From NCBI RefSeq assembly GCF_050947335.1, contig NW_027473849.1, forward strand, positions 1-64,000: a stretch of DNA of 64,000 nt, in the 5' to 3' direction. The notes beneath the pieces are model-generated. The model was not told the origin of the DNA. It worked only from the letters and a program-made list of their open reading frames with translations, and searched no databases. Below, one piece after another: positions 14,777 through 29,200 of this stretch (positions are counted from its first letter, which is position 1; every line of letters begins with the position of its first letter). This stretch comes from Megachile rotundata (taxonomy: Eukaryota > Arthropoda > Insecta > Hymenoptera > Megachilidae). The position numbers and the translations under genes are program-made.

Positions 14777-15439
14777 GATTGATAACATTAGGAGTAATAA
14801 GTATAGTAATTGTCGTTCTATCGATCATATAAGCATAATATGGCTAATAATACGAGTTAGCCTGATAATAATACGAGTAATAAGTATAGTAAATGTCGTG
14901 CTATCGATCATATCTGCATAATATGGCTAATAATATGAGTTAGATTGATAATAGTGAGTGTAATTAGTATAGCAATTGTCGTTCTATCGATCATATTAGC
15001 ATAATATGGTTAATAATATGAGTTAGATTGATAATAATAAGAGTAATAAGTATAGTAATTGTCGTTCTATCGATCATATAAGCATAATATGGCTAATAAT
15101 ATGAGTTAGATTGATAACATTAAGAGTAATAAGTATAGTAATTGTCGTTCTATCGATCATATAAGCATAATATGGCTAATAATACGAGTTAGCTTGATAA
15201 TAATACGAGTAATAAGTATAGTAAATGTCGTGCTATCGATCATATCTGCATAATATGGTTAAAATATGAGTTAGATTGATAATAGTGAGTGTAGTTAGTA
15301 TAGCAATTGTCGTTCTATCGATCATATTAGCATAATATGGTTAATAATATGAGTTAGATTGATAATAATAAGTGTAATAAGTATAGTAATTGTCGTTCTA
15401 TCGATCATATAAGCATAATATGGCTAATAATATGAGTTA
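14777..15439. repeat. Four-monomer cassette, two tandem copies
   Basis: The cassette is 332 bp (4 x 83): an AACATTA(A/G)GAG monomer, a TACGAGTAATAAG monomer with CATATCTGC, an AATAGTGAGTGTAATTAG monomer with CATATTAGC, and a common monomer. Copy 1 starts at 14777 and copy 2 at 15109. Copy 2 carries a 1-bp deletion (GGTTAAAATATGAG near 15257), so it is 331 bp. Matching regions elsewhere have one or two copies, so the cassette behaves as a unit of copy-number change. Confidence 0.85.
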
Positions 15440-17016
15440 GATTGATAATGATAAGAGTAGTGAGTATAGTAATTGTCGTTCTATCGATCATATAAGCATA
15501 ATATGGCTAATATTATGAGTTAGATTGATAATAATAAGAGTAATAAGTATAGTAATTGTCGTTCTATCGATCATTTAAGCATAATATGGCTAATAATATG
15601 AGTTAGATTGATAATAATAAGAGTAATAAGTTTAGTAATTGTCGTTCTATCGATCATATAAGCATAATATGGCTAATAATATGAGTTAGATTGATAATAA
15701 TAAGAGTAGTGAGTATAGTAATTGTCGTTCTATCGATCATATAAGCATAATATGGCTAATAATATGAGTTAGATTGATAATAATAAGAGTAATAAGTATA
15801 GTAATTGTCGGTCTATCGATCATTTAAGCATAATATGGCTAATAATATGAGTTAGATTGATAACAATAAGAGTAATAAGTATAGTAATTGTCGTTCTATC
15901 GATCATATAAGCATAATATGGCTAATAATATGAGTTAGGTTGATAATAATAAGCGTAATAAATATAGTAAATGTCGTGCTATCGATCATATCTGCATAAT
16001 ATGGTTAATAATATGAGTTAGATTGATAATAGTGAGTGTAATAAGTATAGTAATTGTCGTTCTAACGATCATATGAGCATAATATGGCTAATAATATGAG
16101 TTAGATTGATAATACTAAGAGTAGTGAGTATAGTAATTCTCATTCTATCGATCATATAAGGATAATATGGCTAATAATATGAGTTAGATTGATAATAATA
16201 AGCGTAATAAGTATAGTAATTGTCGTTCTATCGATAATATAAGCATAATATGGCTAATAATATGAGTTAGGTAGATAATAATAAGAGTAATAAGTATAGT
16301 AAATGTCGTGCTATCGATCATTTAAGCATAATATGGCTAATAATATGAGTTAGATTGATAATAGTGAGTGTAATAAGTATAGTAATTGTCGTTCTATCGA
16401 TCATATTAGCATAATATGGTTAATAATATGAGTTAGAATGATAACATTAAGAGTAATAAGTATAGTAATTGTCGTTCTATCGATCATATAAGCATAATAT
16501 GGCTAATAATACGAGTTAGCTTGATAATAATACGAGTAATAAGTATAGTAAATGTCGTGCTATCGATCATATCTGCATAATATGGTTAATAATATGAGTT
16601 AGATTGATAATAGTGAGTGTAATTAGTATAGCAATTGTCGTTCTATCGATCATATTAGCATAATTTGGTTAATAATATGAGTTAGATTGATAATAATAAG
16701 AGTAATAAGTATAGTAATTGTCGTTCTATCGATCATATAAGCATAATATGGCTAATAATATGAGTTAGATTGATAATGATAAGAGTAGTGGGTATAGTAA
16801 TTGTCGTTCTATCGATCATATAAGCATAATATGGCTAATATTATGAGTTAGATTGATAATAATAAGAGTAATAAGTATAGTAATTGTCGTTCTATCGATC
16901 ATATAAGCATAATATGGCTAATAATATGAGTTAGATTGATAATAATAAGAGTAGTGAGTATAGTAATTGTCGTTCTATCGATCATATAAGCATAATATGG
17001 CTAATAATATGAGTTA

Positions 17017-17680
17017 GATTGATAATAATAAGAGTAATAAGTATAGTAATTGTCGTTCTATCGATCATATAAGCATAATATGGCTAATAATACGAGTTAG
17101 CTTGATAATAATACGAGTAATAAGTATAGTAAATGTCGTGCTATCGATCATATCTGCATAATATGGCTAATAATATGAGTTAGATTGATAATAGTGAGTG
17201 TAATTAGTATAGCAATTGTCGTTCTATCGATCATATTAGCATAATATGGTTAATAATATGAGTTAGATTGATAATAATAAGAGTAATAAGTATAGTAATT
17301 GTCGTTCTATCGATCATATAAGCATAATATGGCTAATAATATGAGTTAGATTGATAACATTAAGAGTAATAAGTATAGTAATTGTCGTTCTATCGATCAT
17401 ATAAGCATAATATGGCTAATAATACGAGTTAGCTTGATAATAATACGAGTAATAAGTATAGTAAATGTCGTGCTATCGATCATATCTGCATAATATGGCT
17501 AATAATATGAGTTAGATTGATAATAGTGAGTGTAATTAGTATAGCAATTGTCGTTCTATCGATCATATTAGCATAATATGGTTAATAATATGAGTTAGAT
17601 TGATAATAATAAGAGTAATAAGTATAGTAATTGTCGTTCTATCGATCATATAAGCATAATATGGCTAATAATATGAGTTA
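17017..17680. repeat. Four-monomer cassette, two tandem copies
   Basis: Two 332-bp cassettes start at 17017 and 17349. The first has a common-type leading monomer instead of the AACATTAAG type. Both have the TACGAG, GTGTAATTAG and common monomers in the same order. The same pair occurs 12,697 bp downstream as part of the larger duplication. Confidence 0.8.
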
Positions 17681-20419
17681 GATTCATAATGATAAGAGTA
17701 GTGAGTATAGTAATTGTCGTTCTATCGATCATATAAGCATAATATGGCTAATATTATGAGTTAGATTGATAATAATAAGAGTAATAAGTATAGTAATTGT
17801 CGTTCTATCGATCATTTAAGCATAATATGGCAAATAATATGAGTTAGATTGATAACAATAAGAGTAATAAGTATAGCAATTGTCGTTCTATCGATCATAT
17901 AAGCATAATATGTCTAATAATATGAGTTAGATTCATAATAATAAGAGTAATAAGTATAGTAATTGTCGTTCTATCGATCATATAAGCATAATATGGCTAA
18001 TAATATGAGTTAGGTTGATAATAATAAGCGTAATAAATATAGTAAATGTCGTGCTATCGATCATATCTGCATAATATGGTTAATAATATGAGTTGGATTG
18101 ATAATAGTGAGTGTAATAAGTATAGTAATTGTCGTTCTAACGATCATATGAGCATAATATGGCTAATAATATGAGTTAGATTGATAATACTAAGAGTAGT
18201 GAGTATAGTAATTCTCATTCTATCGATCATATAAGGATAATATGGCTAATAATATGAGTTAGATTGATAATAATAAGCGTAATAAGTATAGTAATTGTCG
18301 TTCTATCGATAATATAAGCATAATATGGCTAATAATATGAGTTAGGTAGATAATAATAAGAGTAATAAGTATAGTAAATGTCGTGCTATCGATCATATAA
18401 CCATAATATGGCTAATAATATGAGTTAGATTGATAATAATAAGCGTAATAAGTATAGTAATTGTCGTTCTATCGATAATATAAGCATAATATGGCTAATA
18501 ATATGAGTTAGATCGATAATGATAAGAGTAATAAGTACAATAATTGTCGTGCTATCGATCATATCTGCATAATATGGCTAATAATATGAGTTAGATTGAT
18601 AATAGTGAGTGTAATTAGTATAGCAATTGTCGTTCTATCGATCATATTAGCATAATATGGTTAATAATATGAGTTAGATTGATAATAATAAGAGTAATAA
18701 GTATAGTAATTGTCGTTCTATCGATCATATAAGCATAATATGGCTAATAATATGAGTTAGATTCATAATGATAAGAGTAGTGAGTATAGTAATTGTCGTT
18801 CTATCGATCATATAAGCATAATATGGCTAATACTATGAGTTAGATTGATAATAATAAGAGTAATAAGTATAGTAATTGTCGTTCTATCGATCATTTAAGC
18901 ATAATATGGCTAATAATATGAGTTAGATTGATAACAATAAGAGTAATAAGTATAGTAATTGTCGGTCTATCGATCATATAAGCATAATATGGCTAATAAT
19001 ATGAGTTAGGTTGATAATAATAAGCGTAATAAATATAGTAAATTTCGTGCTATCGATCATATCTGCATAATATGGTTAATAATATGAGCTAGATTGATAA
19101 TAGTGAGTGTAATAAGTATAGTAATTGTCGTTCTAACGATCATATGAGCATAATATGTGTAATAATATGAGATGGATTGATAATGATAAGAGTAATGAGT
19201 ATAGTAATTGTAGTTCTATCGATCATATAAGCATAATATGCCTAATAATATGAGTTAGATTCATAATAATAAGAGTAATAAGTATAGTAATTGTCGTTCT
19301 ATCGATCATATAAGCATAATATGGCTAATAATATGAGTTAGATCGATAATGATAAGAGTAATAAGTACAATAATTGTCGTTCTATCGATCATATAAGCAT
19401 AATATGGCTAATAATATGAGATAGATCGATAATGATAAGAGTAATAAGTACCATAATTGTCGTTCTATCGATCATATAAGCATAATATGGCTAATAATAT
19501 GAGTTAGATTGATAATAATAAGCGTAATAAGTATAGTAATTGTCGTTCTATCGATAATATAAGCATAATATGGCTAATAATATGAGTTAGATCGATAATG
19601 ATAAGAGTAATAAGTACAATAATTGTCGTTCTATCGATCATATAAGCATAATATGGTTAATAATATGAGTTAGATTGATAATAGTGAGTGTAATAAGTCT
19701 AGTAATTGTCGTTCTATCGATCATATTACCATAATATGGTTAATAACATGAGTTAGATTGATAATAATAAGAGTAATAAGTATAGTGATTGTCGTTCTAT
19801 CGATCATATAAGCATAATATGGCTAATAATATGACTTAGATTGATAATAATAAGAGTAATAAGTATAGCAATTGTCGTTCTATCGATCATATCTGCATAA
19901 TATGGTCAATAATATGAGTTAGATTGATAATAATAAGAGTAATAAGTATAGTAATTGTCGTTCTATCGATAATATACGCATAATATGGCTAATAATATGA
20001 GTTAGATTGATAATACTAAGAGTAGTGAGTATAGTAATTCTCGTTCTATCGATCATATAAGCATAATATGGCTAATAATATGAGTTAGATTGATAATAAT
20101 AAGCGTAATAAGTATAGTAATTGTCGTTCTATCGATAATATAAGCATAATATGGCTAATAATATGAGTTAGGTAGATAATAATAAGAGTAATAAGTATAG
20201 TAATTGTCGTTCTATCGATCATTTAAGCATAATATGGCTTATAATATGAGTTAGATTGATAATAGTGAGTGTAATAAGTATAGTAATTGTCGTTCTATCG
20301 ATCATATTAGCATAATATGGTTAATAATATGAATTAGATTGATAATAATAAGAGTAATAAGTATAGTAATTGTCGTTCTATCGATCATATAAGCATAATA
20401 TGGCTAATAATATGAGTTA

Positions 20420-20751
20420 GATTGATAACATTAGGAGTAATAAGTATAGTAATTGTCGTTCTATCGATCATATAAGCATAATATGGCTAATAATACGAGT
20501 TAGCTTGATAATAATACGAGTAATAAGTATAGTAAATGTCGTGCTATCGATCATATCTTCATAATATGGCTAATAATATGAGTTAGATTGATAATAGTGA
20601 GTGTAATTAGTATAGCAATTGTCGTTCTATCGATCATATTAGCATAATATGGTTAATAATATGAGTTAGATTGATAATAATAAGAGTAATAAGTATAGTA
20701 ATTGTCGTTCTATCGATCATATAAGCATAATATGGCTAATAATATGAGTTA
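20420..20751. repeat. Four-monomer cassette, single copy
   Basis: A single 332-bp cassette begins with GATTGATAACATTAGGAG. The related position at 35026-35689 has two cassettes in tandem, which accounts for the 332-bp jump in offset between the two blocks. Confidence 0.82.
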
Positions 20752-22079
20752 GATTGATAATAATAAGAGTAATAAGTATAGTAATTGTCGGTCTATCGAT
20801 CATTTAAGCATAATATGGCTAATAATATGAGTTAGATTGATAACAAAAAGAGTAATAAGTATAGTAATTGTCGTTCTATCGATCATATAAGCATAATATG
20901 GCTAATAATATGAGTTAGGTTGATAATAATAAGCGTAATAAATATAGTAAATGTCGTGCTATCGATCATATCTGCATAATATGGTTAATAATATGAGTTA
21001 GATTGATAATAGTGAGTGTAATAAGTATAGTAATTGTCGTTCTAACGATCATATGAGCACAATATGGCTAATAATATGAGTTAGATTGATAATACTAAGA
21101 GTAGTGAGTATAGTAATTCTCATTCTATCGATCATATAAGGATAATATGGCTAATAATATGAGTTAGATTGATAATAATAAGCGTAATAAGTATAGTAAT
21201 TGTCGTTCTATCGATAATATAAGCATAATATGGCTAATAATATGAGTTAGGTAGATAATAATAAGAGTAATAAGTATAGTAAATGTCGTGCTATCGATCA
21301 TATAACCATAATATGGCTAATAATATGAGTTAGATTGATAATAATAAGCGTAATAAGTATAGTAATTGTCGTTCTATCGATAATATAAGCATAATATGGC
21401 TAATAATATGAGTTAGATCGATAATGATAAGAGTAATAAGTACAATAATTGTCGTTCTATCGATCATATAAGCATAATATGGTTAATAATATGAGTTAGA
21501 TTGATAATAGTAAGTGTAATAAGTATAGTAATTGTCGTTCTATCGATCATATAAGCATAATATGGCTAATAATACGAGTTAGATTGATAATAATAAGAGT
21601 AATAAGTATAGTAATTGTCGTTCTATCGATCATTTAAGAATAATATGGCTAATAATATGAGTTAGATTGGTAATAATATCAGTAATAAGTATAGTAATTG
21701 TCGTTCTATCGATAATATAAGCATAATATGGCTAATAATATGAGTTAGATTAATAATACTAAGAGTAATAAGTATAGTAATTGTCGTTCTATCGATAATA
21801 TACGCATAATATGGCTAATAATATGAGTTAGATTGATAATACTAAGAGTAGTGAGTATAGTAATTCTCGTTCTATCGATCATATAAGCATAATATGGCTA
21901 ATAATATGAGTTAGATTGATAATAATAAGCGTAATAAGTATAGTAATTGTCGTTCTATCGATAATATAAGCATAATATGGCTAATAATATGAGTTAGGTA
22001 GATAATAATAAGAGTAATAAGTATAGTAATTGTCGTTCTATCGATCATTTAAGCATAATATGGCTAATAATATGAGTTA

Positions 22080-22743
22080 GATTGATAACATTAAGAGTAA
22101 TAAGTATAGTAATTGTCGTTCTATCGATCATATAAGCATAATATGGCTAATAATACGAGTTAGCTTGATAATAATACGAGTAATAAGTATAGTAAATGTC
22201 GTGCTATCGATCATATCTGCATAATATGGCTAATAATATGAGTTAGATTGATAATAGTGAGTGTAATTAGTATAGCAATTGTCGTTCTATCGATCATATT
22301 AGCATAATATGGTTAATAATATGAGTTAGATTGATAATAATAAGAGTAATAAGTATAGTAATTGTCGTTCTATCGATCATATAAGCATAATATGGCTAAT
22401 AATATGAGTTAGATTGATAACATTAAGAGTAATAAGTATAGTAATTGTCGTTCTATCGATCATATAAGCATAATATGGCTAATAATACGAGTTAGCTTGA
22501 TAATAATACGAGTAATAAGTATAGTAAATGTCGTGCTATCGATCATATCTGCATAATATGGCTTATAATATGAGTTAGATTGATAATAGTGAGTGTAATT
22601 AGTATAGCAATTGTCGTTCTATCGATCATATTAGCATAATATGGTTAATAATATGAGTTAGATTGATAATAATAAGAGTAATAAGTATAGTAATTGTCGT
22701 TCTATCGATCATATAAGCATAATATGGCTAATAATATGAGTTA
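22080..22743. repeat. Four-monomer cassette, two tandem copies
   Basis: Cassettes start at 22080 and 22412, exactly 332 bp apart. The related position at 37516-37847 has only one copy before the same following monomer, so here the gain or loss is in the opposite sense from the 20.4 / 35.0 kb pair. The same two-cassette arrangement recurs at about 52.19-52.85 kb. Confidence 0.82.
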
Positions 22744-23158
22744 GATTGATAATGATAAGAGTAGTGAGTATAGTAATTGTCGTTCTATCGATCATATAAG
22801 CATAATATGGCTAATATTATGAGTTAGATTGATAATAATAAGAGTAATAAGTATAGTAATTGTCGTTCTATCGATCATTTAAGCATAATATGGCTAATAA
22901 TATGAGTTAGATTGATAACAATAAGAGTAATAAGTATAGTAATTGTCGTTCTATCGATCATATAAGCATAATATGGCTAATAATATGAGTTAGGTTGATA
23001 ATAATAAGCGTAATAAATATAGTAAATTTCGTGCTATCGATCATATCTGCATAATATGGTGAATAATATGAGCTAGATTGATATTAGTGAGTGTAATAAG
23101 TATAGTAATTGTCGTTCTAACGATCATATGAGCATAATATGTGTAATAATATGAGATG

Positions 23159-26100
23159 GATTGATAATGATAAGAGTAATGAGTATAGTAATTGTAGTTC
23201 TATCGATCATATAAGCATAATATGTCTAATAATATGAGTTAGATTCATAATAATAAGAGTAATAAGTATAGTAATTGTCGTTCTATCGATCATATAAGCA
23301 TAATATGGCTAATAATATGAGTTAGATTGATAATAAGAAGAGTAATAAGTATAGTAATTGTCGTTCTATCGATCATATGAGCATAATATGTGTAATAATA
23401 TGAGATGGATTGATAATGATAAGAGTAATGAGTATAGTAATTGTAGTTCTATCGATCATATAAGCATAATATGTCTAATAATATGAGTTAGATTCATAAT
23501 AATAAGAGTAATAAGTATAGCAATTGTCGTTCTATCGATCATATAAGCATAATATGGCTAATAATATGAGTTAGATCGATAATGATAAGAGTAATAAGTA
23601 CAATAATTGTCGTTCTATCGATCATATAAGCATAATATGGCTAATAATATGAGATAGATCGATAATGATAAGAGTAATAAGTACCATAATTGTCGTTCTA
23701 TCGATCATATAAGCATAATATGGCTAATAATATGAGTTAGATTGATAATAATAAGCGTAATAAGTATAGTAATTGTCGTACTATCGATAATATAAGCATA
23801 ATATGGCTAATAATATGAGTTAGATCGATAATGATAAGAGTAATAAGTACAATAATTGTCGTTCTATCGATCATATAAGCATAATATGGTTAATAATATG
23901 AGTTAGATTGATAATAGTGAGTGTAATAAGTCTAGTAATTGTCGTTCTATCGATCATATTACCATAATATGGTTAATAACATGAGTTAGATTGATAATAA
24001 TAAGAGTAATAAGTATAGTGATCGTCGTTCTATCGATCATATAAGCATAATATGGCTAATAATATGACTTAGATTGATAATAATAAGAGTAATAAGTATA
24101 GCAATTGTCGTTCTATCGATCATATCTGCATAATATGGTCAATAATATGAGTTAGATTGATAATAATAAGAGTAATAAGTATAGTAATTGTCGTTCTATC
24201 GATAATATACGCATAATATGGCTAATAATATGAGTTAGATTGATAATACTAAGAGTAGTGAGTATAGTAATTCTCGTTCTATCGATCATATAAGCATAAT
24301 ATGGCTAATAATATGAGTTAGATTGATAATAATAAGCGTAATAAGTATAGTAATTGTCGTTCTATCGATAATATAAGCATAATATGGCTAATAATATGAG
24401 TTAGGTAGATAATAATAAGAGTAATAAGTATAGTAATTGTCGTTCTATCGATCATTTAAGCATAATATGGCTTATAATATGAGTTAGATTGATAATAGTG
24501 AGTGTAATAAGTATAGTAATTGTCGTTCTATCGATCATATTAGCATAATATGGTTAATAATATGAGTTAGATTGATAATAATAAGAGTAATAAGTATAGT
24601 AATTGTCGTTCTATCGATCATATAAGCATAATATGGCGAATAATATGAGTTAGATTGATAACATTAGGAGTAATAAGTATAGTAATTGTCGTTCTATCGA
24701 TCATATATGCATAATATGGCTAATAATACGAGTTAGCTTGATAATAATACGAGTAATAAGTATAGTAAATGTCGTGCTATCGATCATATCTGCATAATAT
24801 GGCTAATAATATGAGTTAGATTGATAATAGTGAGTGTAATTAGTATAGCAATTGTCGTTCTATCGATCATATTAGCATAATATGGTTAATAATATGAGTT
24901 AGATTGGTAATAATAAGAGTAATAAGTATAGTAATTGTCGTTCTATCGATCATATAAGCATAATATGGCTAATAATATGAGTTAGATTGATAACATTAAG
25001 AGTAATAAGTATAGTAATTGTCGTTCTATCGATCATATAAGCATAATATGGCTAATAATACGAGTTAGCTTGATAATAATACGAGTAATAAGTATAGTAA
25101 ATGTCGTGCTATCGATCATATCTGCATAATATGGTTAAAATATGAGTTAGATTGATAATAGTGAGTGTAATTAGTATAGCAATTGTCGTTCTATCGATCA
25201 TATTAGCATAATATGGTTAATAATATGAGTTAGATTGATAATAATAAGTGTAATAAGTATAGTAATTGTCGTTCTATCGATCATATAAGCATAATATGGC
25301 TAATAATATGAGTTAGATTGATAATAGTGAGTGTAATTAGTATAGCAATTGTCGTTCTATCGATCATATTAGCATAATATGGTTAATAATATGAGTTAGA
25401 TTGATAATAATAAGAGTAATAAGTATAGTAATTGTCGTTCTATCGATCATATAAGCATAATATGGCTAATAATATGAGTTAGATTGATAACATTAAGAGT
25501 AATAAGTATAGTAATTGTCGTTCTATCGATCATATAAGCATAATATGGCTAATAATACGAGTTAGCTTGATAATAATACGAGTAATAAGTATAGTAAATG
25601 TCGTGCTATCGATCATATCTGCATAATATGGCTAATAATATGAGTTAGATTGATAATAGTGAGTGTAATTAGTATAGCAATTGTCGTTCTATCGATCATA
25701 TTAGCATAATATGGTTAATAATATGAGTTAGATTGATAATAATAAGAGTAATAAGTATAGTAATTGTCGTTCTATCGATCATATAAGCATAATATGGCTA
25801 ATAATATGAGTTAGATTCATAATGATAAGAGTAGTGAGTATAGTAATTGTCGTTCTATCGATCATATAAGCATAATATGGCTAATATTATGAGTTAGATT
25901 GATAATAATAAGAGTAATAGGTATAGTAATTGTCGTTCTATCGATCATTTAAGCATAATATGGCTAATAATATGAGTTAGATTGATAACAATAAGAGTAA
26001 TAAGTATAGTAATTGTCGTTCTATCGATCATATAAGCATAATATGGCTAATAATATGAGTTAGGTTGATAATAATAAGCGTAATAAATATAGTAAATTTC

Positions 26101-26228
26101 GTGCTATCGATCATATCTGCATAATATGGTTAATAATATGAGCTAGATTGATAATAGTGAGTGTAATAAGTATAGTAATTGTCGTTCTAACGATCATATG
26201 AGCATAATATGTGTAATAATATGAGATG
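23159..26228. repeat. Satellite segment with a doubled marker monomer
   Basis: Marker monomers lie at 23159 and 23408, only three monomers (249 bp) apart. Between them is an unusual monomer with AATAAGAAGAG near 23325 that leads into GAGCATAATATGTG. About 23.37-25.32 kb is repeated at about 26.19-28.14 kb with an offset of 2,821 bp (34 monomers less one base). Shared variants are GATCGTCG (24020 / 26841) and the 1-bp-deleted GGTTAAAATATGAG (25133 / 27954). It contains no gene. Confidence 0.82.
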
Positions 26229-29200
26229 GATTGATAATGATAAGAGTAATGAGTATAGTAATTGTAGTTCTATCGATCATATAAGCATAATATGTCTAAT
26301 AATATGAGTTAGATTCATAATAATAAGAGTAATAAGTATAGCAATTGTCGTTCTATCGATCATATAAGCATAATATGGCTAATAATATGAGTTAGATCGA
26401 TAATGATAAGAGTAATAAGTACAATAATTGTCGTTCTATCGATCATATAAGCATAATATGGCTAATAATATGAGATAGATCGATAATGATAAGAGTAATA
26501 AGTACCATAATTGTCGTTCTATCGATCATATAAGCATAATATGGCTAATAATATGAGTTAGATTGATAATAATAAGCGTAATAAGTATAGTAATTGTCGT
26601 ACTATCGATAATATAAGCATAATATGGCTAATAATATGAGTTAGATCGATAATGATAAGAGTAATAAGTACAATAATTGTCGTTCTATCGATCATATAAG
26701 CATAATATGGTTAATAATATGAGTTAGATTGATAATAGTGAGTGTAATAAGTCTAGTAATTGTCGTTCTATCGATCATATTACCATAATATGGTTAATAA
26801 CATGAGTTAGATTGATAATAATAAGAGTAATAAGTATAGTGATCGTCGTTCTATCGATCATATAAGCATAATATGGCTAATAATATGACTTAGATTGATA
26901 ATAATAAGAGTAATAAGTATAGCAATTGTCGTTCTATCGATCATATCTGCATAATATGGTCAATAATATGAGTTAGATTGATAATAATAAGAGTAATAAG
27001 TATAGTAATTGTCGTTCTATCGATAATATACGCATAATATGGCTAATAATATGAGTTAGATTGATAATACTAAGAGTAGTGAGTATAGTAATTCTCGTTC
27101 TATCGATCATATAAGCATAATATGGCTAATAATATGAGTTAGATTGATAATAATAAGCGTAATAAGTATAGTAATTGTCGTTCTATCGATAATATAAGCA
27201 TAATATGGCTAATAATATGAGTTAGGTAGATAATAATAAGAGTAATAAGTATAGTAATTGTCGTTCTATCGATCATTTAAGCATAATATGGCTTATAATA
27301 TGAGTTAGATTGATAATAGTGAGTGTAATAAGTATAGTAATTGTCGTTCTATCGATCATATTAGCATAATATGGTTAATAATATGAGTTAGATTGATAAT
27401 AATAAGAGTAATAAGTATAGTAATTGTCGTTCTATCGATCATATAAGCATAATATGGCGAATAATATGAGTTAGATTGATAACATTAGGAGTAATAAGTA
27501 TAGTAATTGTCGTTCTATCGATCATATAAGCATAATATGGCTAATAATACGAGTTAGCTTGATAATAATACGAGTAATAAGTATAGTAAATGTCGTGCTA
27601 TCGATCATATCTGCATAATATGGCTAATAATATGAGTTAGATTGATAATAGTGAGTGTAATTAGTATAGCAATTGTCGTTCTATCGATCATATTAGCATA
27701 ATATGGTTAATAATATGAGTTAGATTGATAATAGTAAGAGTAATAAGTATAGTAATTGTCGTTCTATCGATCATATAAGCATAATATGGCTAATAATATG
27801 AGTTAGATTGATAACATTAAGAGTAATAAGTATAGTAATTGTCGTTCTATCGATCATATAAGCATAATATGGCTAATAATACGAGTTAGCTTGATAATAA
27901 TACGAGTAATAAGTATAGTAAATGTCGTGCTATCGATCATATCTGCATAATATGGTTAAAATATGAGTTAGATTGATAATAGTGAGTGTAATTAGTATAG
28001 CAATTGTCGTTCTATCGATCATATTAGCATAATATGGTTAATAATATGAGTTAGATTGATAATAATAAGTGTAATAAGTATAGTAATTGTCGTTCTATCG
28101 ATCATATAAGCATAATATGGCTAATAATATGAGTTAGATTGATAATGATAAGAGTAGTGAGTATAGTAATTGTCGTTCTATCGATCATATAAGCATAATA
28201 TGGCTAATATTATGAGTTAGATTGATAATAATAAGAGTAATAAGTATAGTAATTGTCGTTCTATCGATCATTTAAGCATAATATGGCTAATAATATGAGT
28301 TAGATTGATAATAATAAGAGTAATAAGTATAGTAATTGTCGTTCTATCGATCATATAAGCATAATATGGCTAATAATATGAGTTAGATTGATAATAATAA
28401 GAGTAGTGAGTATAGTAATTGTCGTTCTATCGATCATATAAGCATAATATGGCTAATAATATGAGTTAGATTGATAATAATAAGAGTAATAAGTATAGTA
28501 ATTGTCGGTCTATCGATCATTTAAGCATAATATGGCTAATAATATGAGTTAGATTGATAACAATAAGAGTAATAAGTATAGTAATTGTCGTTCTATCGAT
28601 CATATAAGCATAATATGGCTAATAATATGAGTTAGGTTGATAATAATAAGCGTAATAAATATAGTAAATGTCGTGCTATCGATCATATCTGCATAATATG
28701 GTTAATAATATGAGTTAGATTGATAATAGTGAGTGTAATAAGTATAGTAATTGTCGTTCTAACGATCATATGAGCATAATATGGCTAATAATATGAGTTA
28801 GATTGATAATACTAAGAGTAGTGAGTATAGTAATTCTCACTCTATCGATCATATAAGGATAATATGGCTAATAATATGAGTTAGATTGATAATAATAAGC
28901 GTAATAAGTATAGTAATTGTCGTTCGATCGATAATATAAGCATAATATGGCTAATAATATGAGTTAGGTAGATAATAATAAGAGTAATAAGTATAGTAAA
29001 TGTCGTGCTATCGATCATTTAAGCATAATATGGCTAATAATATGAGTTAGATTGATAATAGTGAGTGTAATAAGTATAGTAATTGTCGTTCTATCGATCA
29101 TATTAGCATAATATGGTTAATAATATGAGTTAGAATGATAACATTAAGAGTAATAAGTATAGTAATTGTCGTTCTATCGATCATATAAGCATAATATGGC

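Larger units (their letters stand above)
13880..18009. repeat. Satellite block duplicated at 26577-30706
   Basis: About 50 monomers repeat 12,697 bp downstream. Shared landmarks are GTCGTACTATCG (13899 / 26596), the 1-bp-deleted GGTTAAAATATGAG (15257 / 27954), TAGAATGATAAC (16434 / 29131) and GGCAAATAAT (17829 / 30526). I noted roughly a dozen single-base differences, for example AGCCTGATAAT near 14860 and GTGGGTATAG near 16790. The match continues upstream at least to the marker monomers (13532 / 26229). It stops at about 18010 / 30707, where one copy continues with GGTTGATAAT and the other with GATCGATAAT. It contains no gene. Confidence 0.85.
18010..23158. repeat. Satellite block related to 32035-38.2 kb
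   Basis: From the GGTTGATAAT monomer at about 18010, this block matches sequence starting at 32035. The offset is 14,025 bp at first, then shifts in whole-monomer steps. It becomes 14,606 after the 7-monomer duplication at 33-34.6 kb, 14,938 after an extra four-monomer cassette, and 15,436 after the 6-monomer duplication at 36.5-37.5 kb. It drops to 15,104 where this block has one more cassette (22080-22743). Shared rare variants include GTCGGTCTATCGATCATAT (18962 / 32987) and TTTAAGAATA (21633 / 36571). It contains no gene. Confidence 0.82.
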
